From contig NC_135550.1 of assembly GCF_964340395.1 (NCBI RefSeq), forward strand, positions 18,536,984 to 18,600,983: 64,000 nucleotides of DNA. The letters are read 5' to 3'. This DNA is from Glandiceps talaboti (lineage: Eukaryota; Hemichordata; Enteropneusta; Spengelidae). Shown one piece after another: positions 26,901-64,000 of the stretch (positions within the stretch are counted from its first letter, which is position 1; the number at the start of each line of letters is the position of its first letter). Both the position numbers and the translations under genes were made by a program. The notes beneath the pieces are model-generated. The model was not told the DNA's origin, did no database searches, and worked only from the letters and a program-made list of their open reading frames with translations.

Positions 26901-27056
26901 ATGATCCATGGACCCTTCTATCAGTGGTCGAGTTCATGTTAAGTTTGATAGGTGGTGTATTTTTTTTTTATATAACTCATTACAATGCTGTGCACAGGAT
27001 GGGAGATGTCTGTCTATATCATTTACACTATCTTACACAAGTATCTGAGAACGACT

Positions 27057-52830
<25,774 letters not shown>

Positions 52831-53050
52831 CTCAACGACCGTTTTTAGGTGCTAAAATACCGAACAAGTTGGACTACTCTAACCCTTACTCAGCAGTCTG
52901 ATCTGTCAGCGATGGCCCACGAAGACTCGGGTCACAACACATGCGCAATGATCATCGCTGGATCCCTGGGAATTTCAGTGCTTGCATGCGCGTGTACCCT
53001 AAAAAGTATATTTTCTCCCCGGAATTTCTCTCTCCGGGCAATTTTTCATG
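52831..53050 (-). promoter_or_regulatory. Upstream region of glycogen phosphorylase
   Basis: GC content rises over exon 1 and its upstream flank. Two NRF-1-like cores are present: CATGCGCA at 52940-52947 and GCATGCGC at 52984-52991. No TATA box is obvious. Confidence 0.4.
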
Positions 53051-54261
53051 AATTTGTTTTAGCATGTTGGACACTGCTGTTTTAGTACTATTTATTTTGA
53101 TAACACAATATACAATTTGGCAGTTCAGGTGTTATTTTTTTCTATTTTGAGTCCCAGAAATAACTTAGTTTTGAAAAGAACACCCATTTGGTATCCTATT
53201 ACAAACAAAACTTGTGAACACGTTTTTCATCCATTGTTATAAACAGCAAAGAGGAGAGTAACTACTGCAAATTCCCAGAGGTATTAATGTGATTTGTGAC
53301 TATTGTCCAAAAATGATCATTCCAGTGTGATTTATGTCTGTTTGATTCCTGGAAATGCTAGTGATATGTATCTAGACTGTGAGTGAAGGTATAAATTGTA
53401 ATGATACTGTATAGGAACTAGACTGTATCTACAGAGATTATTACATAATATACGTAAGGTAATATGGTCACAACAATATGGGGTATCACATACTGTTTAA
53501 TAATGAATCCCAACCATAAACCCAGTATAGTGGATACAATGTATCAGGTCTTGTTGCAATATTCAGGGCAATATTGAAGTTGTGAAGTGTTTAAGTTTAA
53601 TTACCAACATTTTCTTCAGTCAACTTCACATATTATTTGCTCCCCACTCTCATCACTACCCAGGGGATCAGTCATATGAGTTTTAAGATAATATCTAAAT
53701 GTTTCATATTGGCATAATTTGTATCAACATCATATGATATTCTTAATACTTAGGCCTACAATGTGCATCTCAGTGAATTAAAGTAGCCATATAGATGAGG
53801 ATTAAGTATATATTTCAGATTTTTAATTTATAAAACCATTTTTATTTTTATGGCTTCCTACTTGAAAAATCAATGTGAAACAACTTATGCCAAATCCTTG
53901 TTTGTAAAATGTTTGTTATTGTACGTACAATTACAAACTTTTTACACATTTTTTAGCATTTTGCAATGTATTGAGGTACATTTTACATTCATTTTTCAAG
54001 TAGGAGGCCACAATAAAATTGTTTTATAAGTTAAAAATCCAAAATAAATATCCAATCCTCATTCACTTTGATTTTATCTCTCGGTTACAGCCTAAGACGT
54101 TTTGACTCGTTAGATATCTTTGATAAGGCCCCATGATCGATTGATCATTGTTGAGACTTGTATGATTTTTTATCAAGTATCAGATATAATTTGTTTTGAG
54201 AAAATTGTTTAGACACATGCGTGCATGCATACACACACATACACTGATACACACATGGACT

Positions 54262-54297
<36 letters not shown>

Positions 54298-55158
54298 GAC
54301 ACACAAAAGCAGTTGCAAACTCAAAGGTCACTCTTGATCTCAGGACAATACATTTTTTGCTCCATAATTTTTATACGAGTTAATAGTAAACCGACTTGGC
54401 TTTCAAAAGTGATTTGGCCACCTTTTTCTGCAAACTCTTGCAGACTTCATTAAAGTCAGTCATTTCAGTTGAAAGACATTGTCCATTCATGCTGATATTT
54501 CTGTTATTTGACACATGCACACCTGTACATGTAAGTGCACAGGTTCAGTTACAACTACAACTACATGTACAAGAGTTGTAATTCTGTCATATGATATCCA
54601 TGCCTAACTAATACATTCACATCTCCCGCATATAAACAAAACTAAAATGGACAGCATGACTATTTCAATATAACATGTATCTTTATTACATATCAAAATG
54701 TCAGTTACAATCACTCCTACTGAAAGAATCAGTGGCTTAGGTATGTGAAGGTCAGATGAGACCAGACTCTGGATTATAAGCACAGTATTGACATATACCG
54801 TTGTAGACATTTGACTGTCAAATCAACATTGAGTCATGCACTTACATTATATGATTCACTGAATGCACTATATTGGAGCAAAGAACAATATTTGATGGAC
54901 AGTGTAATAACAATATGTTTACAAGTCATCCTAAAATGATTTTTTTAAAAAGACATCCTCCAAATCGACTTCACATCTATAACAGTTGACACAGTATCTT
55001 TTTTTTATGTTGCTTCTAAACAAATGGAAACTTCATCACACATACAACTTACAAGAATCTTTTTATCACTTGATTCTTAGTCTCTCTCCTTGTGTCAGGA
55101 AACGATTTCCTGTGTATGTATTTACATAGTCTTAATGTAGTAGCTTTGTTCTACATAC
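53051..55158. other. Intergenic region between phosphorylase 5' end and MRPS5 3' end
   Basis: Contains an imperfect inverted pair around 53840-53880 and 53995-54030 (TTTTTAATTTATAAAACCA versus GTTTTATAAGTTAAAAATCC), a (CA)n tract and, at the right, MRPS5 3' untranslated sequence. No gene recognised. Confidence 0.55.
54682..54687 (-). terminator. Possible MRPS5 poly(A) signal
   Basis: Minus-strand AATAAA about 470 bp past the MRPS5 stop. It is the first canonical hexamer I noticed downstream; position is plausible but unconfirmed. Confidence 0.35.
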
Positions 55159-58100
55159 TCAAAATACTAAGACACCATCTCTATCAAATCTAGTGTTCCT
55201 TGCAGTTTTAGGTTTCAACTCTTTCCATTCCAATGGCATATCTTTATCCCAGTCCTGTTCATCAATGTCATCTCGAACTCCTTCTTCAGGTGATGCAACA
55301 ACTTTAGGGAAAAAATCACATTCCTCTTTGAATTCCACTAGATGAAGCTGGTGTCTGTCAGCAATTTGTTGGTGTGTTTCCTAAAAAGTAAAATTTATCA
55401 AAATCATATAGTTATTATAAAAGAAAATGTCGGGGTTTTTTTTGTGTGTGTTTTGGTGAACAACATTCTAGTACATTTAATATATAACACACATGCTAAT
55501 CTTTCCATTTTTTGATCATGGTGAACTTCATAATGACAAAGTGAATCTAGTATCAATGTAGTAATGTACTCATGATATTTATAAGCATAACAAGATATCC
55601 GAGGTATGACAAGGACTGTCTATGGTACAAAAAATATGTACAAGTCCAGAGAAATGTCAAATGTGAAAGTACGGTACCTGTAGCAATATCTATGAACAAC
55701 ACCCATGAATCTGCCCACCAGTGGAAATATACAGATTGAAAGAGAAATTTTAAATACGTTCCTAAAAATTAGCCGCCAAAACATTACAGAGTAGCCGGTT
55801 GTTTTTGCTGGCTACTGGGCCTCATCTACATCCCTGCAAGTCAACTCAAGCTATAAACAACATCATAAGTTCAGACAAACTGTCATCTACTATGATTTGG
55901 AAACTTCATTTATAAATGTAACCATTTCTCCAGACATTTCTTTGGGAACATAAAATGTGTTTGATTCACACAGTGTTTTGGCAATCATTGCCTGTTTCTG
56001 CTGTAAAGAGCTTGGAGTACACTGTATTCACTTTCACAGTGAGGTACTATAAGACTAATGTTTGAAAACTTTGACATGAAAAATAGGCCTTAAAGCCTTG
56101 CTTTCTACAATAATAACAATAGAAGAAGATCCATATATGCTCATTTTATGAAAATAGTATTTAAGTAATTCTGTGAAAATATTCATTGACAAGCATGTTT
56201 ATTGGTGACACTATTTTGTGTGGCACTATGAAATAAGTATGCCCAAATACGCAGAATGTGAGGAGTGGTTGATTCATATACGTACCTGGCTGGCTAGCTA
56301 AACCTTGGAAGACTGACTGCATGGCAGATATTGAGAAGATTATGTCATAATACATACCTGGCTAGCTAAACCTTGGAAGACTGCATGGCAGATATTGAGA
56401 AGATTATGTCATAATACATACCTGGCTAGCTAAACCTTGGAAGACTGACTGCATGGCAGATATTGAGAAGATTATGTCATAATACATACCTGGCTAGCTA
56501 AACCTTGGAAGATTGCATGGCAGATATTGAGAGGATTATAGGAACCATACACTGTGGCATGTAGGTCTTTGATTCCAGCTAATTTACATACTTCTCTTAC
56601 AATACGATGACATTTCAAACCAAAACCTGCAATGTGAGAATTTCACATAAGTTTTGTTGTAAATGGATAAATATGCACACACAGACAGTAAATCTGTACA
56701 TCTGGATCATAAAATCAACCTACAGTATTCGTGTGATTTGTACTCTTTTATAACCCATACAAGTTGGTAGCCCAGTAATAAGAACCCAAGACATCAGACA
56801 GTTCTAGTTACCAACTACATTACCTTTATGCTGCTTCCTTATTCTTATCCTTGTAGCTTTAAACCTGGTTTCCACATCATGGTAAACTGTACAGGAAATA
56901 CACAACATATATTTATTGTATCATATCTTTTGTTAATATCACAGTTATCAATCCTAACAAAACTGATGGTTTTTAATGAACAATAAATATGTATAAGTTA
57001 TTTAAGTTATTGCTATCAGAACATGTAAAACTAATTCCAATATCTACCTCACCCTAAGGTATTGCTAGACTATGGTGAATACATGTGTACTAATATCTGT
57101 GACCATGCTGTTCACTCAATTTCTTGTCTATTTTAACAACTATTGCTATGCTCTCACAACTAATAGCAAACTGAGTTAAGCTATATCTGAAAGTGTGCTA
57201 TGCTGTAAACCTACCTGTATGGTTGTCATATCTTTCAAAGTAATGTAGATAGTGTGCTGCACTGTTCTTTGCCTTCCGTACAGCTGAGACGACATCCTCT
57301 GCTTTGCCAATAGCATAGCCTATAATGTAACAGAGAAGACATTATATCCATGGTTCTCCTACTTCATAATAGGTTTGTACTATGACAGAACCCCATGACG
57401 CACAAGTGCAAGTGTGGTGTACTCAGGGTATTTGCTGTGTTCTCTGCACCCATACTTTCATGAGTGTAGTGAGTGAAAGTGCAGCAGAAAACACTGCAAG
57501 CACAAGTACAAATACCTCTGAGCACCCACACTGGAACTCACGTGCCATGGGGTTCTGTTATTATTACATGTTTATCTGAAACAACAAATTTCCATAAAAA
57601 TCATACAGTGTGATCATGCGATTTCGTGTGTAGCAAAAGATCATGTCCTCATTTCCTCATTTGCATACAGATATGCAATAATGCTTTCGGTATTGCACTG
57701 CAGTGAAAATACCACTAGTATACATGCGTACCAGTGCAAGTAATCTCTGATACATATGTACAAGTACAACCACAGAAAACACCTGACGCACTTGCACAAA
57801 TACCCTGAGAATGTCACACTACTGGCATTTGTACATCACAGGGTTCTGATACAGTATAAGTTCATGACATGAACTTGATGTTAGAATATCACTGTCGTTT
57901 ATTTACTACATTGGTAGAGTTGTGCAACTGTACATATACGTTGTCATAAGGTAACAAATGACTTCTAACTGTACACAACTGAGAACACGAGATAGTTTCC
58001 CCCAAAAAAGTAATTCAGCTTTCTTCTTGTATACTTTATTTTTAATTCTAATACCAGTATTTAATTCTCAGTAACTGTAATAGCATTTTACCTCATGATA

Positions 58101-61056
58101 GAGGATCAAAATAGAACAAGAAGGTCGACTTATTATTCGTACCTGCAATAGCATTTCACCTTAAGCTAGAGGGTCAATATACAACAAGAAGGTCGACTTC
58201 TTCTTATGCATACCTGTAATAGTGTAGTGTATGTGAAGTGCGTGGAGCAGAAGTTGTGGTGTCGACCAAGAAATTGAATCTTCACTATTTTTATGATGCG
58301 CCTAGGCAGTAATATTCTATTTCAGGTACTAAGAATTATAATGATTTAATTTAGAAACATGTAAGCTAAGATATGATATCCAATATATCTACTAGTACAA
58401 TCAAGTTACCTTACCTACAGCACCATTGTAATTTCCAACCACAACAACTGCAAAGGCACTTCGTTTACGACCAACAGTGGCTGTCATGTTAAATACATGT
58501 TTTACTTGAATGACTGTAGACTCAAATCCTTCAAAATCACCTATAATCAGACAAGAGATAAAATTCATTTTATATTGAATATCAATACAATATTCATGTA
58601 CATGTACAGACAACGGCTTGCCAATATATTCGGCATTCAAATTTGATAATTTGAAATCTTTTTGCATTTTGCAGTGATTACATTTGTATTCATTTTTTTT
58701 TTTGGGGGGGGGGGGGGAGGGCAGACTTTACTTATATTGTACTTTATTTTTCATTACGATTCTGTTTAGATCAATTCAAGTACATATAGATGACATAGCC
58801 CATCATTTATTTACCACAATATCAACTATTTCAAGTGAGATTTCTTACATCCAGGGATTGGATCTGGAGGTCCAAGACTTCGTCCACCCCAACTTTTTGA
58901 TGTCCATCCTCTTTCTTCAATTGGTACTGATCTTTTCTTTTTCTTGTCCCACTCTTCCTGTATCCTCAATAACTCAGCTGCTTTTTCTGGGTCAACAGGT
59001 CTCCGTTCAATAGTTTTCACTTCTTTGTCTACAAACACTGGAGTATTCAGACCTGGCCATGCAATGCTTGCTTTACCTGCATATAAACAAACCACAACGT
59101 ATTAATACATTTTTAAAGGCCTGGGATTCAATCCCAGGTTCTTGCATAAGTGTCATCTAATAGTGAAGCCATTAGGATTACATAGGATCATTCTTTTGTT
59201 CTGCACCAACTTTTCCCGTCACTAAAGACAATTGTTTTTCACCCTTACATTCTAATCCTAATCCTAATCCAGAATTTGGCCTTTTAATCCCTGATGTTTG
59301 AATCCCATGGTCTTGGATTGGTATTATCTTTTTATCAGTGGTGACATAAGAGTCTAAATAGGATCATTCTTTCATTAATGATGAACCTTTTCTCAAGCCT
59401 TACCATACCATTTTTCACATCAACTTTTAATCCCTGATCTGACATTAGACTTTAATGAGTACCTGGATCTGCCATATACCATCATGATATCTTATGTTCA
59501 AAATAAATAGATAAAAACTGTTCTCTTACCTTCTCCAAGTTGTTGACCTCTGTTCAAATTCTTCTTCACTCCTCTTTTTGATCTTTTTCCTCTTCCTTTC
59601 TTGCTAGATTTACCAGATTCTGCCATGGCTCCTTTCCACAACTGCTCAGCAGTCACTACACAAAAGGTTCAAATACAGAAATGTCTAAAAACATCCCTAA
59701 ATATTGGAGATGTTATTCCTAGTATGCAAATATGCCTTAATGTAGAACTATAAATACACACCATACACTAATGAATCTATCACAAAAATGCAACATTGAA
59801 CTTCACAATGTCTCTATTACCCAGGTAGTAGTTGTATATAGCATTTTTTAATAATAGCAATACTTGGCCTTAGGTAGTTTTACCCAAAACTAAGATTTAT
59901 TACTTTAATAGTTTATAACAGATTATTGTCATCTTTTGGTTATGCAAAGCTGGGCAATATGACAACCACTGATATGACAGATACCCTCCCCCCACCCCCA
60001 CCTGCAAATTGGGATACAGATATCATCAATAAAATATTGGTCATATTACTCACTGGAATTAAAGAAACTTTTATATCTGTGTTGTACATATATTGGCAAC
60101 ACAGACACACTACTGATGGCAGTACACTGTCGGGGGATCACTGTATTGGTAAGACGGCATACTGGTATTCTTATAGCTGTACTTGTATCTGTTGAAAGAA
60201 ACACACAAGGTTAATTTGAAAATAATAATATGGGATTATTTTAGAACTAGTTAAAGTATACATGTATAATTTCGTTTCTACAAGTTTGTATAAAAAATAT
60301 TTTCAGAAGGTGACTCTTTAATGACCTTAGATATCAAAGAATCATAGGAAACCGAAACTATAAATCTTTGTAGTCATGACAGTATACACTGTGTTGTTGG
60401 TGCATTATAATTTTTAATTTAAATGAATATACAATAATAAAGATCATAATGTCTTTGCATGAAAAAAAAGCTACCTTCTATTTTTTTTAATTAATATATG
60501 ATGCATTATAAATAGTCCATATATAAATATGCCTGACTGCAACATTATCGTTATTTTATACTGAAAAAATGGTTTCATTCTAGAATTGTGCAAACAGTAC
60601 AAAGATTGGTATGATATAGTATTATACCATATTATATACAAATGTTGCAACAACATTTGTAATTGTCTGAAACAAAGTGAATGTGGATTTATGAGAGTAA
60701 GTACTTCAGATGTCATATTTTCTGACCTTGATGTCAACACTTTATTGTGCACCCCCACCCCACCCCATGCCTTCCATTATTACAAGTAATGTGTACAGGA
60801 AGACCGAAATACATGTAGACATGATAGAAATACTGAGCAAAATGAGGGGACTCCATCCCAGCTTCAATTTGGTAGCCAATAGCAAAATAGAATGAACATC
60901 ACTGAATATTGTACCATGGATTTGTTCTCAGTTGACACTGTAAATGGGGCAATAAACATTATGGCAATCGCATAACAACTTATACGTGTTTGTATTTAAC
61001 GTACCTTTTGCCAATATTGCAGGCAAACGTGCAAGGCATCTCATGGACGCCGCCAT
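55159..61056 (-). CDS. MRPS5: Mitochondrial small-subunit ribosomal protein uS5m, 8 exons
   Basis: Component of the mitochondrial ribosome small subunit. Exons in coding order: 61056-61005, 59655-59530, 59076-58849, 58540-58415, 57319-57215, 56886-56824, 56626-56490, 55380-55159. Every internal junction up to exon 7 is phase 1; exon 7 ends in phase 0. Total 1,059 nt, 352 aa. Recognised segments: [15 protein letters not shown] and [28 protein letters not shown], the S5 RNA-binding segment [13 protein letters not shown] with [25 protein letters not shown], and [17 protein letters not shown]. Human MRPS5 is about 430 aa. The shortfall is mostly N-terminal (17 residues before VTAEQLW, against some 80 in human), so an extra exon in the 59656-61004 intron could have been missed. 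Starting Met-Ala-Ala-Ser-Met-Arg with basic residues fits a mitochondrial presequence. Confidence 0.94.
56281..56542 (-). repeat. 64-72 bp tandem repeat of MRPS5 exon 7 end plus 5' splice site, 4 copies
   Basis: Donor dinucleotides at 56488-56489 (genuine), 56420-56421, 56356-56357 and 56284-56285 each follow GGTTTAGCTAGCCAG with the strong consensus GTATGT, except the last (GTACG). The copied exon portion is about 55 bp. Two copies carry a 4-bp insertion (TGAC on the plus strand), which explains the alternating spacing. Confidence 0.95.
56490..56626 (-). CDS. MRPS5: MRPS5 exon 7: S5 C-terminal domain, beside a junction repeat
   Basis: Encodes [20 protein letters not shown] through AIFQGLASQ, the ribosomal S5 C-terminal fold. 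Donor CAG|GTATGT at 56488-56489 is the first of four near-identical donors, spaced 64-72 bp apart in the intron (56281-56489). Confidence 0.94.
57385..57860 (+). mobile_element. Second copy of the ACAGAACCCCATG composite repeat
   Basis: 57385-57558 is the foldback core. The block up to 57745 (GTGCAAGTAATCTCTGATAC) matches 30915-31115 reversed. A further inverted partial core continues to 57847. It lies in MRPS5 intron 4. A third, more diverged copy is at 43650-43815. Confidence 0.8.
58849..59076 (-). CDS. MRPS5: MRPS5 exon 3: animal-specific uS5m linker
   Basis: Encodes [15 protein letters not shown], a charged stretch (about EEWDKKKKR) and [20 protein letters not shown], matching the block just before the S5 N-terminal domain in animal MRPS5. 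Phase 1 at both ends. Confidence 0.94.
59116..59285 (+). mobile_element. SINE-like repeat with B-box-like motif
   Basis: Starts GGCCTGGGATTCAATCCCAG and continues GTTCTTGCATAAGTGTCATC. The segment GGGATTCAATCCC resembles a tRNA T-arm/B-box. Reverse-strand copies lie at 14000-14140 and 39290-39450 and share the order: B-box, TTAGGAT or AAGGAT, ACAGAC(A)ATTG.TTTTTCA, then TAATCC. No A-box was found, so tRNA origin is only suggested. Confidence 0.5.
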
Positions 61057-61109
61057 GTTGAGATTTTCGACTGACACCAATGAGCATGCTCAGTAGAATT
61101 AAATCCAAG
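61057..61109. promoter_or_regulatory. Bidirectional promoter between MRPS5 and COX16
   Basis: Only 53 bp separate the two divergent start codons, so both promoters and both 5' leaders must overlap here or extend into the opposite first exon. A CCAAT box lies at 61077-61081, with the 10-bp palindrome GAGCATGCTC directly after it (61082-61091). No TATA box is visible. Confidence 0.8.
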
Positions 61110-61734
61110 ATGTCTGCGCCCATAGTAAACACACTTAGGAAATACAGGGATGTCGTCGCCAAAAGTAAATTTTTACGGTTCGGATTACCGATGATGGTAT
61201 GTAGGCTAGACTTTAGAACACCTAACGATAACATATAACAGTGTACAAAATGCGGCATCGCTTACCATAACGTACATTCGGATAACAAACTTGGCCTGAC
61301 CTCAATGCACAGTTCTATCGGAGCTCCGATACGTGGTCCATATATATATAACATCTATTTTATATATTTTAGGAATTTCTTTTCTTGTGAAAGACAGTTG
61401 TTCCAAGAAGGTGTTTATCTTATTTATAGCCACTTTAATTTGAAGATTATTGGTTTTATATACAATTCTTTTATGTTTCTTTATAAAAATAATTTTTTAT
61501 TCTATTAAAATTAAAACTTTATATTATAATATACTCCTCTTTTCTTTTACAGCTTCTAATAGTTGGTGGTTCATTTGGACTAAAAGAGTTTGCAATTCTA
61601 CGCTATGAAACTCAGTACCTCAGAAGAAAAGTATTCAGTTTGTTTATTTGTTTGTTTGTTTGTGGTGTGTGTGTATGTATGTATGTGTTTGTTTGTTTGT
61701 TTGTTTGTTTGTTTACAAGTGTATTCTGTATATC

Positions 61735-61783
<49 letters not shown>

Positions 61784-61806
61784 GTATGTGCAAGAGAATG
61801 ATGTAT

Positions 61807-61844
<38 letters not shown>

Positions 61845-63345
61845 GGGTAAACCTAATCTATTAGTGATGTATCCCATAGTATAATACTGTACAAATATCA
61901 CAGACATTTCCCATTCATACATGTAGTCATAAATTATGACCCATTGTCATCAATTCTTAAAAATTAAAATAAACAGTAGTTAAATGAACTGCAAAATGAA
62001 TCTAAGTGTCAATTCGCACTAATTTCCCTCAATAGGTATTCAAAATACGTCTGTATTTCATTATACTAGATTGACCCGGAAACTGAGGAAAGGCTTGGCT
62101 TGAAGAAAAAGAAAGGAAAAGTGACACTGGAAGGAGAATATGAGGTAGGGGATGACAAGCAATGTTTTATAACAGTAGTAATAACAAACAAAGGCCTGAC
62201 ATTGTAACCATAGTAATAAATTAACGCAAAAGAACAAATCATTCAAGACATTTTTCTAGTATTATTAGAATCTTATGTTTGGGTTTGAAAGCAAGGGTTT
62301 TCAACTCTTATGGTGTTGATATCATGTATAGCAACAAAAGTTACTGTAAGGGTCTGAGATTAATTGATGATCAACCCGCGCCATGTACATTGATTTTGAA
62401 CATCTTGTATATTAATAATACATAGATACATTGGAAGGGTTGTTGGTCTGTTTGCCCCATCGGATTAAAACCCTGTGATAATGAGGGTATGTACTTCACA
62501 CCTACTGTGTCACAGTCATTCTGTTATACTTGTTGGGTTAGGTCACCTGGTGTGAATTAACACTTGAAGAATGAAATAGAAGGCAATAGTATACTAGTAA
62601 TAGATGTGAAATATGGAGGAAATAAGAGAAATGAAGCCCTTTTCTTTGTCAGATTTGAATCAAGGTGATTTCATGCCCAAGAACTTTTGATATGTATTAA
62701 TAAGTGCCATGTAAGGTAATATTAAACACCTTTACTTAGAAATATGATATGTAGTACAATCAACAGGTTTTAATTATTCCATGTTTATTGAGGAATTCAA
62801 TATAATAAGGCAAAAACAAAAAAAAAGAATTGTTTGGTTCCAGTTACCCGATCCCACCTAGTTTTTCACTGCTGACCCTGAACTTTTTTTATGTATTTGA
62901 GAGAAAAATAATAAAATCGAGAAAATTTTGAAGTCTCGCAAGAAATGCAGAAACTGACATCAGCATAAAAATTCAATATAAAACTGTTCTTCCAGTCTGT
63001 AATGGCTGTACATCTGATGAGAAAAAACCAATAACAGAGAGACCATATGGAAAACAACGGAAAACATAACTACCTGAACTAGACACTGACACATGAAAAA
63101 TAAAAAATCTACCTACCCCACCTATTCTAAAATTGAGCATAATTGGAACCACACAATTTTTTTTAGGCCTTATGTCAACTGCATGACCATTGTAATGCAT
63201 GTATTGTGTTTATATTTGATAGAGACTTGCAGAGCAAGATATTGATACTTGGACAAACATCAGAGGACCTCGACCATGGGAAGACTCCAAAGAAGTTCAA
63301 GATGAACTAAGAAAAGAACAAAAAGGACAAAATACAAAGAGTTAG
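61110..63345 (+). CDS. COX16: Cytochrome c oxidase assembly factor COX16, 4 exons
   Basis: Small inner-membrane protein needed for complex IV assembly (COX1/COX2 maturation in family members). Exons 61110-61196, 61553-61630, 62070-62144, 63223-63345: 29 + 26 + 25 + 40 codons plus stop, all phase 0, 120 aa (human 106). An N-terminal basic stretch precedes one membrane helix, about residues 24-43 (FGLPMMLLIVGGSFGLKEFA), followed by LRYE, IDPETEERL and the signature NIRGPRPWED. ATG at 61110 is the only in-frame start consistent with family length. The exon 2 donor is AAAA|GTATTC, a weaker match than the others. The C-terminal tail is lysine- and glutamine-rich. Confidence 0.95.
61641..61843. repeat. 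Compound (TTTG)n-(TCTG)n-(TG)n microsatellite in COX16 intron 2
   Basis: Three successive simple repeats starting about 10 bp past the exon 2 donor. Open frames across it are repeat artefacts. Confidence 0.95.
62805..63173 (+). mobile_element. MITE-like repeat, copy B (~370 bp) in COX16 intron 3
   Basis: Mirror of copy A: TTGTTTGGTTCCAGTTACCC near the left end and GGAACCACACAATTTTTTTT on the right, with CTACCTACCCCACCTATTC inside. It ends about 50 bp before COX16 exon 4. Confidence 0.8.
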
Positions 63346-64000
63346 CATACTGGTGTAATTTTATGCCGTATTAACATTTTGAACCCAGTGATAGTCTCGT
63401 CATGCATTTTTAAAAAAACGTTCAAACACATTTGCGGTAAAGAGACAGTTTGGAATTGTTTAAAAGGCTGTTAATACACCAACACCACTGTTTTACTCTT
63501 ACTGTATCAGTTACAAACAAGTAGCGGTATTTGTAAAAGTACTTGAAAGTACATACAATCCTTATAAGTACTTTACTTGTAAAAGTACCATGTTACTTTC
63601 ATGTACTGGTTGAAACAATCTTTCAGTAGATTATAGAGGGTATTGTCTCAAATTATCAACCCTTGGAATGTGAATATTTTATGACAATTAATGAGAATTT
63701 TTCTATATTAATTTACACACATGTATGATATGTATGCTTTCTTCAATGTTGATGGGTATAGGGTGATTACTAGATTAGTGTTTAAAGTCAATGTAACCAT
63801 AGATCATGGACAGAGATCCTCCCTCTCTCCAATGTCTATGATGTATTAACAAAGCAAGACAGGAACGCAGGTGTGTTGATATTGGAGTTGGACAGAAATA
63901 ACAGCTGTATGGACTTGGTGTCTATCAGCTTACATGTATACAGAATACATTTTTGGAGTCAAATTAAAGGGGTTGGAACGATACACGTTGTTGTCAAGTG
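63346..64000 (+). other. COX16 3' flank
   Basis: Untranslated or downstream sequence to the window end. It includes an imperfect repeat of AAAAGTAC.TGTTACTTT words near 63530-63610. No coding signal. Confidence 0.5.
63963..63968 (+). terminator. Possible COX16 poly(A) signal
   Basis: ATTAAA about 620 bp past the COX16 stop, close to the window edge. Variant hexamer, so low confidence. Confidence 0.25.

Larger units (their letters stand above)
20961..27056. other. Intergenic region between peptidase 5' end and phosphorylase 3' end
   Basis: Holds the 21269-21480 inverted repeat, (GAAA)n, copy A of the GGTTCC MITE, (AAAC)n, and three diverged copies of a block containing CCGAAATATAATTG, CCCAGTCGA and CCTGTTTTCAGACAT (about 23705-23830, 24200-24260, 24320-24390). 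The right end is phosphorylase 3' untranslated sequence. No gene recognised. Confidence 0.6.

Noticed and set aside
52849-53085. 78-codon plus-strand ORF in the phosphorylase promoter region
   Set aside because: GC-rich promoter sequence read in the antisense direction; no domain or conserved start context.
60980-61258. 92-codon minus-strand ORF
   Set aside because: Antisense to COX16 exon 1 and MRPS5 exon 1; the MRPS5 frame is different and supported by homology.

Overview
This window looks like part of an animal nuclear genome. It holds four intron-rich genes with canonical GT-AG introns, large AT-rich introns, many micro- and minisatellites, and several non-autonomous DNA transposons. Every multi-exon model below was read by hand from the sequence, and the reading frame closes across every exon junction. 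Protein similarity fits a marine invertebrate, possibly an invertebrate deuterostome such as a hemichordate, echinoderm or lancelet, but the species cannot be fixed from sequence alone.

Layout, left to right. 1-5.6 kb: downstream flank with simple repeats and a CCCCA-rich minisatellite. 5.6-20.4 kb, minus strand: a 17-exon M28B peptidase of the glutamate carboxypeptidase II family (819 aa), closest to NAALADL1. 20.4-27.1 kb: intergenic, holding its promoter and mobile-element debris. 27.1-52.8 kb, minus strand: an 18-exon glycogen phosphorylase (855 aa). Its 10-kb first intron contains, on the opposite strand, a DUF3504 (Crypton-type recombinase) fragment, a 72-bp-arm hairpin, and a MITE with a 9-bp target duplication. 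52.8-55.2 kb: intergenic. 55.2-61.1 kb, minus strand: an 8-exon mitochondrial ribosomal protein uS5m gene (MRPS5, 352 aa). 61.1-63.3 kb, plus strand: a 4-exon COX16 gene (120 aa). The MRPS5 and COX16 start codons lie only 53 bp apart, so the two mitochondrial genes must share a bidirectional promoter.

The most unusual signal is a repeated mode of duplication at exon-intron junctions. Three intronic minisatellites, in three unrelated genes, are tandem copies of the last bases of an exon plus its 5' splice site and the start of the intron: peptidase exon 10 (10 x 51 bp), phosphorylase exon 14 (12 x 50 bp) and MRPS5 exon 7 (4 x 64-72 bp). Two further donor-side junctions carry decayed single copies (peptidase exon 13, phosphorylase exon 6), and one acceptor-side junction carries a fresh partial copy (phosphorylase exon 8). 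Each array is a ladder of intact 5' splice sites of which only the first gives the normal mRNA.

Functionally the window is housekeeping: a membrane exopeptidase, cytosolic glycogen breakdown, mitochondrial translation and complex IV assembly. From memory, NAALADL1 and PYGM both lie at human 11q13.1, so the peptidase-phosphorylase adjacency may be an ancient linkage.
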